Below are positions 1 to 7,265 of a stretch of 64,000 nt of DNA, one piece after another. The stretch is taken from contig NZ_UCNN01000008.1 of assembly GCF_900473935.1 (NCBI RefSeq), positions 168,427 through 232,426 of the forward strand, read 5' to 3'. The translations under genes and the position numbers were made by a program. Numbering within the stretch: the stretch's first letter is position 1; every line of letters starts with the position of its first letter. The DNA comes from Synechococcus sp. UW105 (GTDB lineage Bacteria; Cyanobacteriota; Cyanobacteriia; PCC-6307; Cyanobiaceae). Below the pieces are notes generated by a model, which was not told the DNA's origin, did not search any database, and saw nothing but the letters and a program-made list of their open reading frames with translations.

Positions 1-380
1 GAGGAGGACTGGCTACTGTCGCCGCCTAGAGGGCGGTTTTCGGGAAGAGAGGCGTTGCTTTTCCGGGGTCCGAACAAATCGCCGAGGTAGCGACCGCAGT
101 CGGGGTAGGTGCCGGGGTCGTTGACCACCGCTTCGGTGATCATGACCGCCGCATGTTCAGGCGAAGTCTTGAACATCCCACTTTTCTGCCGCTTGATCAG
201 GGCGTAAGAGGCATCCCAGCTCACGTTGTGATCGTTGCCGTTGCTGCGCATGAAGCAATACACCTGAGCCCCTTTGTTTGGGGAGGTGTTGGCAGCCTGG
301 GCGTTTCCAGGCAGCAGGCTGCTGAGGCAAAGACCCGCCAAGGACAGGGTGAGAACGGAGCTTGCACGGTTCCTGGCCAT
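1..380 (-). CDS. DUF6554 family secreted protein (3' end beyond window)
   Basis: The frame opens at an ATG at 380 (minus) and stays open to the left edge, so at least 126 codons are present and the C-terminus is missing. The N-terminus has a basic start (MARNRAS), a hydrophobic stretch of about 18 residues and an Ala-x-Ala-type cleavage region (GNAQAA), a typical Sec signal peptide. The mature part holds YCFMRSNGNDHNVSWDASY, then a region ending in YPDCGRYLGDLFG. I recognise this as the small cyanobacterial family called DUF6554, whose function is unknown. Two cysteines (in YCF and PDCG) could form a disulfide in the periplasm or thylakoid lumen. It is convergent with nothing visible here and is probably monocistronic. 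Confidence 0.8.
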   Translation of the reverse strand, partial: MARNRASSVLTLSLAGLCLSSLLPGNAQAANTSPNKGAQVYCFMRSNGNDHNVSWDASYALIKRQKSGMFKTSPEHAAVMITEAVVNDPGTYPDCGRYLGDLFGPRKSNASLPENRPLGGDSSQSS

Positions 381-439
381 GGCTGGACGAAGTGGTCGAT
401 CTGCGCCAACGTATCGACTCGACCGATGATGTCCAGGCC

Positions 440-973
440 TCAGGATTCACCTAGGCCAAGAGGCACTAACAGTTTCACCAGCAGCGGCAGAACCAGAAGC
501 ACGGTGATGAGCCGTACCGCATGCAAGGCAGCGACTGCAGCGCCGACGCCGAATTCCGCCCCAACAAGGCTCATACCACTGATGCCGCCAGGTGCGGCTC
601 CGAGCAGGGCCACCATTGGATCGATCCCGAGTAAGCGGCTGGTCCACAGTCCGATGGCGATCCCTGTCATCACAAGAGTGAGGGTGATCAGGATGGCCGG
701 TCGCCAGAGTTCCTGCAGTTGTTCCAGTGAGGCGCGGGTCAGGCTGGTACCGATCACCACGCCAATGGCGATCTCGATCGTTGTTCGCGTTCCTGTAGGC
801 CATTCGGCAACATCCAGCCGTCCGCTCATGCTCACGATCCCTGCCCCCAGCAGTGCGCCTGCAAGGGGAGCGGCGGGGATGCCGGTGCGTAAAGCGAGCA
901 GGCCCATGCTGGTGCCGGCGAGGGCATAGATCAGAAGAGTTGCCAGAGGGGGCATTGGAGGTTCCGATCGCAT
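440..973 (-). CDS. AbrB-family membrane protein, single-repeat form
   Basis: The 177-residue product is almost entirely hydrophobic, with about five to six predicted membrane segments and the motif LLGAAPGGISGMSLVGAEFG. That Gly-rich motif is typical of the AbrB/ammonia-monooxygenase-like duplication domain (TIGR03082 type). Full-length members have two such repeats and about 350 residues; this protein has one, so it is a half-size form common in cyanobacteria. It may dimerise or pair with another half encoded elsewhere. The start could be the first Met at 973 or the Met of MPPLATLL at 955. The substrate is unknown. The family name comes from similarity to E. coli AbrB and does not imply DNA binding. 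Confidence 0.8.
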   Translation of the reverse strand: MRSEPPMPPLATLLIYALAGTSMGLLALRTGIPAAPLAGALLGAGIVSMSGRLDVAEWPTGTRTTIEIAIGVVIGTSLTRASLEQLQELWRPAILITLTLVMTGIAIGLWTSRLLGIDPMVALLGAAPGGISGMSLVGAEFGVGAAVAALHAVRLITVLLVLPLLVKLLVPLGLGES

Positions 974-1036
974 AAGGGTTTCAGTCTGATCCCAGATGTG
1001 TTGTCATCGGCGCATTCCCATTGGCATGCATCGGCC

Positions 1037-1420
1037 ATGACCCAGTCCGTGTCTTTTCGGATCACCCGCACGGCAGAGGATGTCGCTCAGGCGATCAATG
1101 CCCTGTCGCAGCGATTGGTGAAGCTCGAGCAGCGTCTCGAGAGCCTTGAACTGCAGGTCAGGCAGCACCATGACACCCCTGAGATGCCAGCGGATGAACT
1201 TGCCCGCCTTGATGACGTGGATCGTCTGCTGATGGACTGTCAGTCGCTGCTGCAATCCACCGCCGCCAGCACAGAGGCCATGGCTGAGATGCCCGCTGCG
1301 GAGACGGCCACAGAGGATTTCGCCGATCACGCTGTTCATGATGGCGATGAAAGCGATGCTGTCTCCGATCTGTTTTCTGGGTCAGAGGATGGCAATCAGG
1401 TCGATCACGAGGCGGCATGA
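1037..1420 (+). CDS. Hypothetical coiled-coil acidic protein
   Basis: I do not recognise a named family. The likely start is the ATG at 1037 (MTQSVSFRITRTAED), giving 127 residues; an upstream TTG-type start at 998 would add 13 unlikely residues. Residues about 10-50 form a heptad-like helix with Leu and Val at regular spacing (AINALSQRLVKLEQRLESLEL), a probable coiled coil. The C-terminal 50 residues are very acidic (Asp/Glu/Ser-rich, ending NQVDHEAA) and probably disordered. It is divergent from the AbrB-like gene with a short spacer. Similar short acidic coiled-coil proteins are common in marine picocyanobacteria. The function is unknown. Confidence 0.6.
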   Translation: MTQSVSFRITRTAEDVAQAINALSQRLVKLEQRLESLELQVRQHHDTPEMPADELARLDDVDRLLMDCQSLLQSTAASTEAMAEMPAAETATEDFADHAVHDGDESDAVSDLFSGSEDGNQVDHEAA

Positions 1421-1457
1421 ACAGGCCGGAGGTGTCAAAATGAAAAGAAAGTGACCC

Positions 1458-1685
1458 ATGGCCATTCCTCAGCCCGGTGCATGTGCAAGCGGCGGTAGCA
1501 GTAGTGCTTTTCGTTCGTTCCCCGCTGGTCGTTCCGGGCGTGGATACGTCGAAGGGGGCCATCAGCTTGAGAAACTTGAGTTTGCTCTTGCTGTGGCGAT
1601 CACCCGCGGTGATCAGTCACGCATCACTCTTCTGCGCGAGCAAATCGATGCGATGGGTGGCAATGTTGAGGAGCCAGGTACTTGA
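1458..1685 (+). CDS. Small hypothetical protein
   Basis: The 75-codon ORF begins with ATG GCC ATT (MAIPQPGA). The first 35 residues are Gly/Ser/Pro-rich and probably disordered. The second half is an amphipathic helix with HQLEKLEFALAVAITRGDQ followed by SRITLLREQIDAMGGN, a pattern seen in small conserved cyanobacterial proteins. A second ORF in another frame (1477-1689) is less plausible because its sequence lacks this helical pattern. It lies 37 bp after the coiled-coil gene and may be co-transcribed with it. The function is unknown. Confidence 0.5.
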   Translation: MAIPQPGACASGGSSSAFRSFPAGRSGRGYVEGGHQLEKLEFALAVAITRGDQSRITLLREQIDAMGGNVEEPGT

Positions 1686-1703
1686 TTGATCTCTCACTTT
1701 GTA

Positions 1704-1764
1704 TTGCAATGGTGACGATTACGTTAAACTCAAAACAGATCATCGTTTAGACATTGACGTCAAT
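1704..1764 (+). promoter_or_regulatory. Candidate promoter with 12-bp palindrome
   Basis: A -35-like TTGCAA (1704-1709) lies 15 bp before a -10-like TAAACT (1725-1730). Downstream, at 1753-1764, is the perfect palindrome ATTGACGTCAAT. If the next gene starts at the GTG at 1796, the palindrome falls in the 5' leader, where an operator could sit. The 15-bp spacer is short for a sigma-70 promoter, so the call is tentative. Confidence 0.3.
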
Positions 1765-1795
1765 ACTTGCACGAGCTTCTGGGGGCTCTGCGGCA

Positions 1796-1978
1796 GTGAT
1801 CGATAAGCGTCAGGGTTATCTTGACTCGGCACAACGGTTGTTTGCCCAAGCCCGCGTAGCAGCTGAAAAGGGTGATGTTCCTGAATCCGGATCTCTGATT
1901 CTCCGTGCTCTCGATCAGGAACGTCGTGCCGGTGGGGTTGGCCCGCAGGTCATGCAACTGATCAAGCCACGCCAGTGA
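1796..1978 (+). CDS. Small hypothetical helical protein
   Basis: The reading frame is open from a TTG at 1754, but the natural start is probably the GTG at 1796 (VIDKRQGYLDSAQRLF), giving 60 residues. The upstream part is unlike protein and contains a palindrome. The product looks like two amphipathic helices (YLDSAQRLFAQARVAAEKGD and SGSLILRALDQERRAG), which resembles a single TPR-like hairpin. No named family is recognised. It is followed by the convergent tRNA-Gly gene. Confidence 0.55.
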   Translation: MIDKRQGYLDSAQRLFAQARVAAEKGDVPESGSLILRALDQERRAGGVGPQVMQLIKPRQ

Positions 1979-2013
1979 GACGAAACTTGGATCTTTCCTT
2001 GTTCAATCGTTCA

Positions 2014-2085
2014 AGCGGGTGACCGGACTCGAACCGGCGACGTTCAGCTTGGGAAGCTGACATTCTACCACTGAATTACACCCGC
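2014..2085 (-). tRNA. tRNA-Gly (anticodon CCC)
   Basis: On the minus strand the sequence folds as a complete cloverleaf of 72 nt. The acceptor arm is GCGGGTG paired with CACCCGC, the D-loop contains AATTCAGTGGTAGAAT, and the anticodon stem TCAGC/GCTGA encloses the loop TTCCCAA. The T-arm contains GGTTCGAGTCC. The anticodon at positions 34-36 is CCC, which reads GGG glycine codons. The 3' CCA is not encoded. Confidence 0.95.
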
Positions 2086-2144
2086 ATAACGGCAGTTTAT
2101 GGCACTGCCGCCGATCATCCTTCTGATCGTTTCGCCTTGTCGCC

Positions 2145-3296
2145 TCAGCTGTTTAAGGCTGCTGCTGCTGCTGCCAAACCATCACCCATTTTGGTTTTGC
2201 CCAGGTTGAGGGAATGCAGCGTGGATTCAATCGCAGCAACGGCTGTTAGCACATCCCGATCGCATACAAATCCAAGATGGCCGATGCGGAAGACTTGGCC
2301 CTTGAGGTGATCCTGACCTCCGGCCAGCAAGATGTCAAAACGGTCCTTGACGGCTTTGCGCAGTTGTTCTGCATCGATGCCGTCTGGAGCCACGGCGGTG
2401 ATCGCAGGGCTCCCATAACCGTCTGCGGCATAGAGGGGGAGGCCCATGGCTTTCATGCCTGCCTGAGCAGCGGCACGGTGGCGGGCATGACGGTTGAAAA
2501 TTGATTCCATGCCTTCGGTCTGCATCATCTCCAGTGCTGCTTCTAGGGCGAAGTAGAGGTTCACAGCAGGGGTGAACGGGTTGCTGTTCTTCGCAGCAGT
2601 TTTCCTGTAAGGCCCTAGATCGAGATAAAACTTGGGCAGATCGGAACGCTCATAGGCTTTCCAGGCCCTTTCGCTCATGGCCACGAAGCTCAGGCCAGGG
2701 GGCATCATGTATCCCTTTTGGGAGCCGGAGGCCACCACGTCCAGGCCCCAGCTGTCCATGGGCACATTTGTGGCTCCGAGACTGGTGACACAGTCAGCAA
2801 TCGTTAGTGCTGTTCCGTGGGCGCGCACGTGAGCGCTGATGGTTTCGAGATCGTTGATGACTCCAGTCGAGGTTTCGGAATGGGTGAGAATCACGGCACG
2901 GATTGCTTTCTCCGTGTCGGCTTCCAGAGCGTTGCGGAAGGCATTTGGATCCAGGGGTTGGCCCCACTCGGCCTTGATCACTTCCACGTCAAGGCCATAG
3001 GCCTTGGCCACCTTCACCCAGCGTTCTCCGAATTTGCCGTTATCTCCGCAGACCACCTTGTCGCCGCGGCTGAGGGTGTTGATGATGCCGGCTTCCATTG
3101 CAGCGGTTCCACTGCCTGTGATCACCAGCACATCGTTGCTGGTTTGATGCAGCCAACGCAGTTGCTCTGTGGTGCGTTGCACCACAGCCTGAAACTCACC
3201 ACTGCGATGTCCGATGGGGTGACGGCCCATGGCCTTGAGCACCGTCTCGGGCACCGGGGTGGGCCCGGGGATCATCAGGGTGAGCTTGTCCTGCAC
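2145..3296 (-). CDS. Alanine-glyoxylate / serine-glyoxylate type aminotransferase (class V)
   Basis: This 383-residue fold-type I PLP enzyme moves the amino group from serine or alanine to glyoxylate, which in cyanobacteria would serve photorespiratory glycolate metabolism. The N-terminal MIPGPTPVPETVL and GHRSGEF motifs are typical of the family. The glycine-rich phosphate-binding TGSGTAAMEAG is at residues 60-70. The PLP lysine is K194 in the segment ASGSQKGYMMPPGL. The length is normal for the soluble hydrogenase small subunit/serine-pyruvate aminotransferase group. It is divergent from cbiD with a 67-bp spacer. The amino donor cannot be told from sequence alone. Confidence 0.88.
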   Translation of the reverse strand: MQDKLTLMIPGPTPVPETVLKAMGRHPIGHRSGEFQAVVQRTTEQLRWLHQTSNDVLVITGSGTAAMEAGIINTLSRGDKVVCGDNGKFGERWVKVAKAYGLDVEVIKAEWGQPLDPNAFRNALEADTEKAIRAVILTHSETSTGVINDLETISAHVRAHGTALTIADCVTSLGATNVPMDSWGLDVVASGSQKGYMMPPGLSFVAMSERAWKAYERSDLPKFYLDLGPYRKTAAKNSNPFTPAVNLYFALEAALEMMQTEGMESIFNRHARHRAAAQAGMKAMGLPLYAADGYGSPAITAVAPDGIDAEQLRKAVKDRFDILLAGGQDHLKGQVFRIGHLGFVCDRDVLTAVAAIESTLHSLNLGKTKMGDGLAAAAAALNS

Positions 3297-3363
3297 GGCC
3301 GCGGAAATGCCAATCCATCATCTTAAAAAATGGTCCTGAACGTCTTGTTGCTGGTCAGTCCAT

Positions 3364-4497
3364 ATGCCTGAGGCGTCCCCTTCTCCGAGCTTGGGTTTGA
3401 CCTTGCCCATGTGGGTGGCTGCTGCTGCCAGGGCTGCCATGCAGTGCCTGGTCGGTGAGCCGGTTGTGCTGAATCAGCAGCTGTTCCAGCCAGGTGGCGA
3501 TCCTGTGCAGACCGTGCCTGTGCGATCCGTCTCTCTCCTGGAGAGCGGAGTGCAGGCTTTGGCGATCAGTGTGTGTGATCCCGGGCCAGGGTTGGATCTC
3601 ACCCGGGGATTGGAGGTCTGGGTGCGTGTGGCCTGGGCCCCAACTGACGATCCTTGGCTGAATGTGATTCCAGGTGCTGGTGTTGGTCGGTTCGCCGAGG
3701 GTGGAGGCATCTGTCTCTCCACCTTTGCCCGTGAGCTGCTGGAGCAGAATCTGCGGCCTTTTGTTCCTAAGGGTCGTGGTCTGGTGGTGGAGGTGGTGCT
3801 TCCCCGCGGGCGTGAGCTGGCTCAACGCACCAGCAATGCTGCCTTTGGTGTGGTGGAGGGGCTGGCGCTGATCGGCACTCAGGCCGAGGTGCAGATCAGT
3901 GCCTCGCCGGATCAGTTACAGAGCAGTCTGGATCGGTTGCGGGCACTGGTTGTTGAGCCGGACTTCGCTGGGCGGCTGACGTTGGTGATTGGCGAGAACG
4001 GCTTTCACTTGGCGCAGCAGCTGGGCTTCGGGTCTTCAGGGCCGGTGCTCAAGACCGGTAACTGGATCGGACCGATGCTGGTGGCGGCGGCGGAAGCGGG
4101 CGTGGAGGAGTTGGTGCTTTTGGGTTATCAGGGAAAGTTGGTCAAGCTTGCTGGCGGCATTTTTCATACCCATCACCACCTGGCTGACGGGCGGTTGGAG
4201 GTGTTGGTAGCGCTGGCGGTGGACCTTGCTTTTCCTCTGGATCTGCTGCAAAGCCTGGGTCAAGCGGCGTCCGTTGAAGCGGCTCTTGAGGATCTCCAGG
4301 CTCGGGAGCCGAGGCAGGCTGAGGCGTTGCGGCAGGCCATGGCGGCAGCAGTGGAGGCTCGGGTTAGGGCCTATCTCCAGCGTTATGGAGATTGGGCCCT
4401 GCAGGTGGGTGCTGTGCTGTTCGATCGCTCCAGGCAGCGACGCTGGCCAGGTCCAGTTGGACAGGTCTTGCTGGCGGATTGGGGACGAAGCCTTTGA
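3364..4497 (+). CDS. cbiD: Cobalt-precorrin-5B (C1)-methyltransferase
   Basis: CbiD methylates C1 of cobalt-precorrin-5B using S-adenosylmethionine in the anaerobic corrin pathway; marine cyanobacteria use this route to make pseudocobalamin. The 377-residue length fits the family. The N-terminus has LPMWVAAAARAAMQ, a variant of the usual T-T-G-x-C-A-x-A-A-x-x-A pattern. Further conserved parts are NVIPGAGVGRF, QRTSNAAFGVVEG and the glycine-rich LLGYQGKLVKLAGGIFHTH. The gene is followed by guaA with a 57-bp spacer. A second corrin gene (cbiC/cobH) lies at 45.3 kb, so the pathway genes are scattered, as is usual in these genomes. Confidence 0.9.
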   Translation: MPEASPSPSLGLTLPMWVAAAARAAMQCLVGEPVVLNQQLFQPGGDPVQTVPVRSVSLLESGVQALAISVCDPGPGLDLTRGLEVWVRVAWAPTDDPWLNVIPGAGVGRFAEGGGICLSTFARELLEQNLRPFVPKGRGLVVEVVLPRGRELAQRTSNAAFGVVEGLALIGTQAEVQISASPDQLQSSLDRLRALVVEPDFAGRLTLVIGENGFHLAQQLGFGSSGPVLKTGNWIGPMLVAAAEAGVEELVLLGYQGKLVKLAGGIFHTHHHLADGRLEVLVALAVDLAFPLDLLQSLGQAASVEAALEDLQAREPRQAEALRQAMAAAVEARVRAYLQRYGDWALQVGAVLFDRSRQRRWPGPVGQVLLADWGRSL

Positions 4498-4554
4498 GCC
4501 CCTTCTCTACGCTGATTGATTGACGGTCGTTTGCCCACGACCCCATTCGTAGAG

Positions 4555-6141
4555 ATGACTCAGATTCAGCCTGACGGCCAGCGAAAGCCAGCGATCGTCA
4601 TTCTCGATTTCGGTTCGCAGTATTCCGAACTGATTGCCCGGCGGGTGAGGGAAACGGAGGTGTTCTCTCTGGTGATTGGCTACAGCACCTCTGCTGAGGA
4701 GCTGCGCAAAATGGCTCCAGCGGGAATCATCCTGAGTGGTGGACCCAGCTCCGTTTACGCCGACGGTGCCCCCTTATGTGATCCGGAGATCTGGACTCTG
4801 GGAATCCCTGTGTTGGGGGTCTGCTACGGCATGCAGCTGATGGTGCAGCAGCTTGGGGGTGAGGTTGAGGCGGCCACAGGCAAGGCCGAATACGGCAAAG
4901 CGCCACTACAGGTGGATGACCCTACCGATTTGCTCACCAACGTCGACGACGGCTCCACGATGTGGATGAGCCATGGCGATTCGGTGAAGGCGTTGCCGAA
5001 AGGCTTCGTGCGCTTGGCCCACACCACCAACACACCTGAAGCTGCGGTGGCTGATCACAACCGCAGGCTCTATGGCGTGCAGTTCCATCCCGAGGTGGTG
5101 CACTCCACCTGCGGCATGGCTCTGATCCGCAATTTCGTTTATCACGTTTGTGGTTGTGAGCCGGATTGGACCACCGATGCCTTCATTGAGGAGGCGGTTG
5201 CACAGGTGCGGCAGCAGGTGGGCGATAAGCGGGTGCTGCTGGCGTTGTCTGGTGGTGTGGATTCATCCACCCTCGCCTTTTTGCTGAAGAAAGCGATTGG
5301 CGATCAGCTCACCTGCATGTTCATTGATCAGGGCTTCATGCGTAAAGGCGAGCCTGAATTCCTGATGGATTTCTTTGATCGAAAGTTCAACATCAACGTT
5401 GAATACATTCATGCTCGTCAGCGGTTTCTAGAGAAGCTCAATGGAGTGACGGATCCTGAGCAGAAGCGCAAGATCATCGGCACCGAGTTCATTCGTGTGT
5501 TTGAAGAGGAGAGCAAGCGCCTTGGCCCCTTTGATTACCTTGCCCAGGGCACTCTCTATCCGGATGTGATTGAGAGCGCCGGCACCAACGTTGACCCGAA
5601 AACCGGAGAGCGGGTGGCGGTGAAGATCAAGAGCCATCACAACGTTGGTGGCCTGCCTAAGGATTTGCAGTTCAAGTTGGTGGAGCCTCTGCGCAAATTG
5701 TTCAAGGACGAGGTGCGCAAGGTGGGCCGCAACCTTGGATTGCCCGAGGAGATCGTGCGTCGCCATCCCTTCCCCGGTCCGGGTCTGGCGATTCGCATTC
5801 TTGGGGAGGTGACGGACGAGAAGCTCGATTGCCTTCGCGATGCCGATCTGATCGTGCGTGAGGAGATCAAGGAGGCCGGCCTCTATCACGACATTTGGCA
5901 AGCCTTCGCTGTGTTGCTGCCTGTGCGTTCGGTTGGTGTGATGGGCGACAAGCGCACCTATGCCTGGCCGATCGTGCTGCGCTGTGTCTCCAGCGAAGAC
6001 GGTATGACCGCTGATTGGTCCAGGCTTCCACCCGAGCTGATGGAGCGGATCTCCAACCGCATCGTCAATGAGGTGAAGGGCGTGAACCGGGTGGTGCTGG
6101 ATATCACCAGCAAGCCCCCCGGCACGATTGAGTGGGAATAG
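4555..6141 (+). CDS. guaA: GMP synthase (glutamine-hydrolysing)
   Basis: GuaA converts XMP, ATP and glutamine to GMP. The start is placed at ATG 4555 ([20 protein letters not shown]), giving 528 residues, the usual size; the frame is open upstream to 4516 but that part is not family-like. The N-terminal class I glutamine amidotransferase domain has the nucleophile C90 in GVCYGMQ and the partners H178 and E180 in FHPEVVH. The ATP-pyrophosphatase domain has the P-loop SGGVDSS at about 232-238. The C-terminal dimerisation domain ends KPPGTIEWE, the canonical GuaA end. All catalytic residues are present. Confidence 0.97.
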   Translation: MTQIQPDGQRKPAIVILDFGSQYSELIARRVRETEVFSLVIGYSTSAEELRKMAPAGIILSGGPSSVYADGAPLCDPEIWTLGIPVLGVCYGMQLMVQQLGGEVEAATGKAEYGKAPLQVDDPTDLLTNVDDGSTMWMSHGDSVKALPKGFVRLAHTTNTPEAAVADHNRRLYGVQFHPEVVHSTCGMALIRNFVYHVCGCEPDWTTDAFIEEAVAQVRQQVGDKRVLLALSGGVDSSTLAFLLKKAIGDQLTCMFIDQGFMRKGEPEFLMDFFDRKFNINVEYIHARQRFLEKLNGVTDPEQKRKIIGTEFIRVFEEESKRLGPFDYLAQGTLYPDVIESAGTNVDPKTGERVAVKIKSHHNVGGLPKDLQFKLVEPLRKLFKDEVRKVGRNLGLPEEIVRRHPFPGPGLAIRILGEVTDEKLDCLRDADLIVREEIKEAGLYHDIWQAFAVLLPVRSVGVMGDKRTYAWPIVLRCVSSEDGMTADWSRLPPELMERISNRIVNEVKGVNRVVLDITSKPPGTIEWE

Positions 6142-6205
6142 TGCTTCTAGGGGCTGGTGGAGGGTCGACGGCGCCGATACTCTGAGCCCCCGGCCGGAAT
6201 TCGTT

Positions 6206-6817
6206 GTGACCGCTGCTCAAGAGCAGACCCTGCAGCTTCAGCGACGTCTGCAGCAAGACAGTATCCAGCTGGTCGGCAAGACGATCTACATCAACCCCTT
6301 CCTCTACTGGCGTCGCTTTGACAGCAACACCGATCGCTGGTTGAGGGAGCCCGGTCAGCTCACCGAAGAGCAGATTCTTCAAAATCGAGGCCGTTTCTAT
6401 CCCGAGCTGGCTTGGGATCTCCTTGATGAGGATGGGCGCCAGATCAAAGATGGTGCTGTTGAGATGTTTCTCAAGAGCCTTGAGTTGATCAGCACCTTCC
6501 ATCCCGAGCTCACCGCCGGTCAGATGCTGGAGGTGGAGCGCAAGATGGCGATCACTAAGAAGCGCTCATTTGAGCGTTGGGTGGAGAAATCATTTCGGCG
6601 TCGCTTCAAGCTGGAGTCGCGGGAACGGCGTCGCTTTGCCAGGGATCGTTTTCTGCGCAGCTGGCGGGAGTGGATCGGGCAGGAGACGACCCATCAAGCG
6701 ATTGTGCCCGTGCTGGCCCTGATTGTGCTCAGTGGTGTGATGGGTTGGACCTTCGGGACGCGGCAGGCGGCTTGTCCCACATTGGTGCTGCCTTCGGAGC
6801 AGACTGGGATTCGCTGA
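6206..6817 (+). CDS. Hypothetical protein with basic central region and C-terminal membrane helix
   Basis: The family is not recognised by name, though this kind of gene is typical of marine picocyanobacteria. The frame is open from an ATG at 6128 inside guaA, but a GTG at 6206 (VTAAQEQTLQLQRRLQQD) gives a cleaner start and 203 residues. The middle is very basic (KKRSFERWVEKSFRRRFK, then RERRRFARDRFLRSWREW). Near the C-terminus is one hydrophobic helix (AIVPVLALIVLSGVMGWTF), so the protein is probably a tail-anchored membrane protein with a positive cytoplasmic face. It sits between guaA and another hypothetical gene, all on the plus strand. Confidence 0.55.
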   Translation: MTAAQEQTLQLQRRLQQDSIQLVGKTIYINPFLYWRRFDSNTDRWLREPGQLTEEQILQNRGRFYPELAWDLLDEDGRQIKDGAVEMFLKSLELISTFHPELTAGQMLEVERKMAITKKRSFERWVEKSFRRRFKLESRERRRFARDRFLRSWREWIGQETTHQAIVPVLALIVLSGVMGWTFGTRQAACPTLVLPSEQTGIR

Positions 6818-6828
6818 CTACCGGTCCG

Positions 6829-7248
6829 ATGGCCGATCAAAGACCACTCGAAGCGTTCAGGCTCACCCTGATGCAGGAGGTTCTGCCGGTGGGTCTGGCC
6901 ATGGTTGAACGGGTGCGCAAGGGTGGTGCCTCCAAAATGGTTGAGGGTTTCACGGGTTCATCTGACCCCCTGGCAGATCTGCGTGATGAAGGGGAAACCG
7001 CGGCAAAGCAGGTGCGGGAACGGCTTGATCAAGTCAGTCCTGGACTAGGCAATCCTGTGATTCAGGTGGATGTGGATGTTGAGCCAGGTTCTGCCTCAAC
7101 GCTGTCTGAGTCTCCTGAATCGGCGGCTGAGATTGGCGCAACGATGGATGGGACAACAACGACCTCTGACGATCGCGAGTCGCTCCAGGTGGTTCTCGCC
7201 AGGATTGAGACGCGGCTGGATCAGCTCCAGCAGCATCTCGCGTCCTGA
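6829..7248 (+). CDS. Hypothetical acidic protein
   Basis: The likely start is ATG 6829 (MADQRPLEAFRLTLMQEV), giving 139 residues; the frame is open further upstream but overlaps the preceding gene. The N-terminal half is helical, with LPVGLAMVERVRKGGASKMVEGF. The middle is acidic and Ser/Thr-rich (disordered), and the last 20 residues form a short coiled-coil-like helix (LARIETRLDQLQQHLAS). It lies 11 bp after the previous gene and 17 bp before the PBP2 gene, so it is probably in the same operon. No family is recognised and the function is unknown. Confidence 0.55.
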   Translation: MADQRPLEAFRLTLMQEVLPVGLAMVERVRKGGASKMVEGFTGSSDPLADLRDEGETAAKQVRERLDQVSPGLGNPVIQVDVDVEPGSASTLSESPESAAEIGATMDGTTTTSDDRESLQVVLARIETRLDQLQQHLAS

Positions 7249-7265
7249 GCCTCGCTTCCGCTCCC

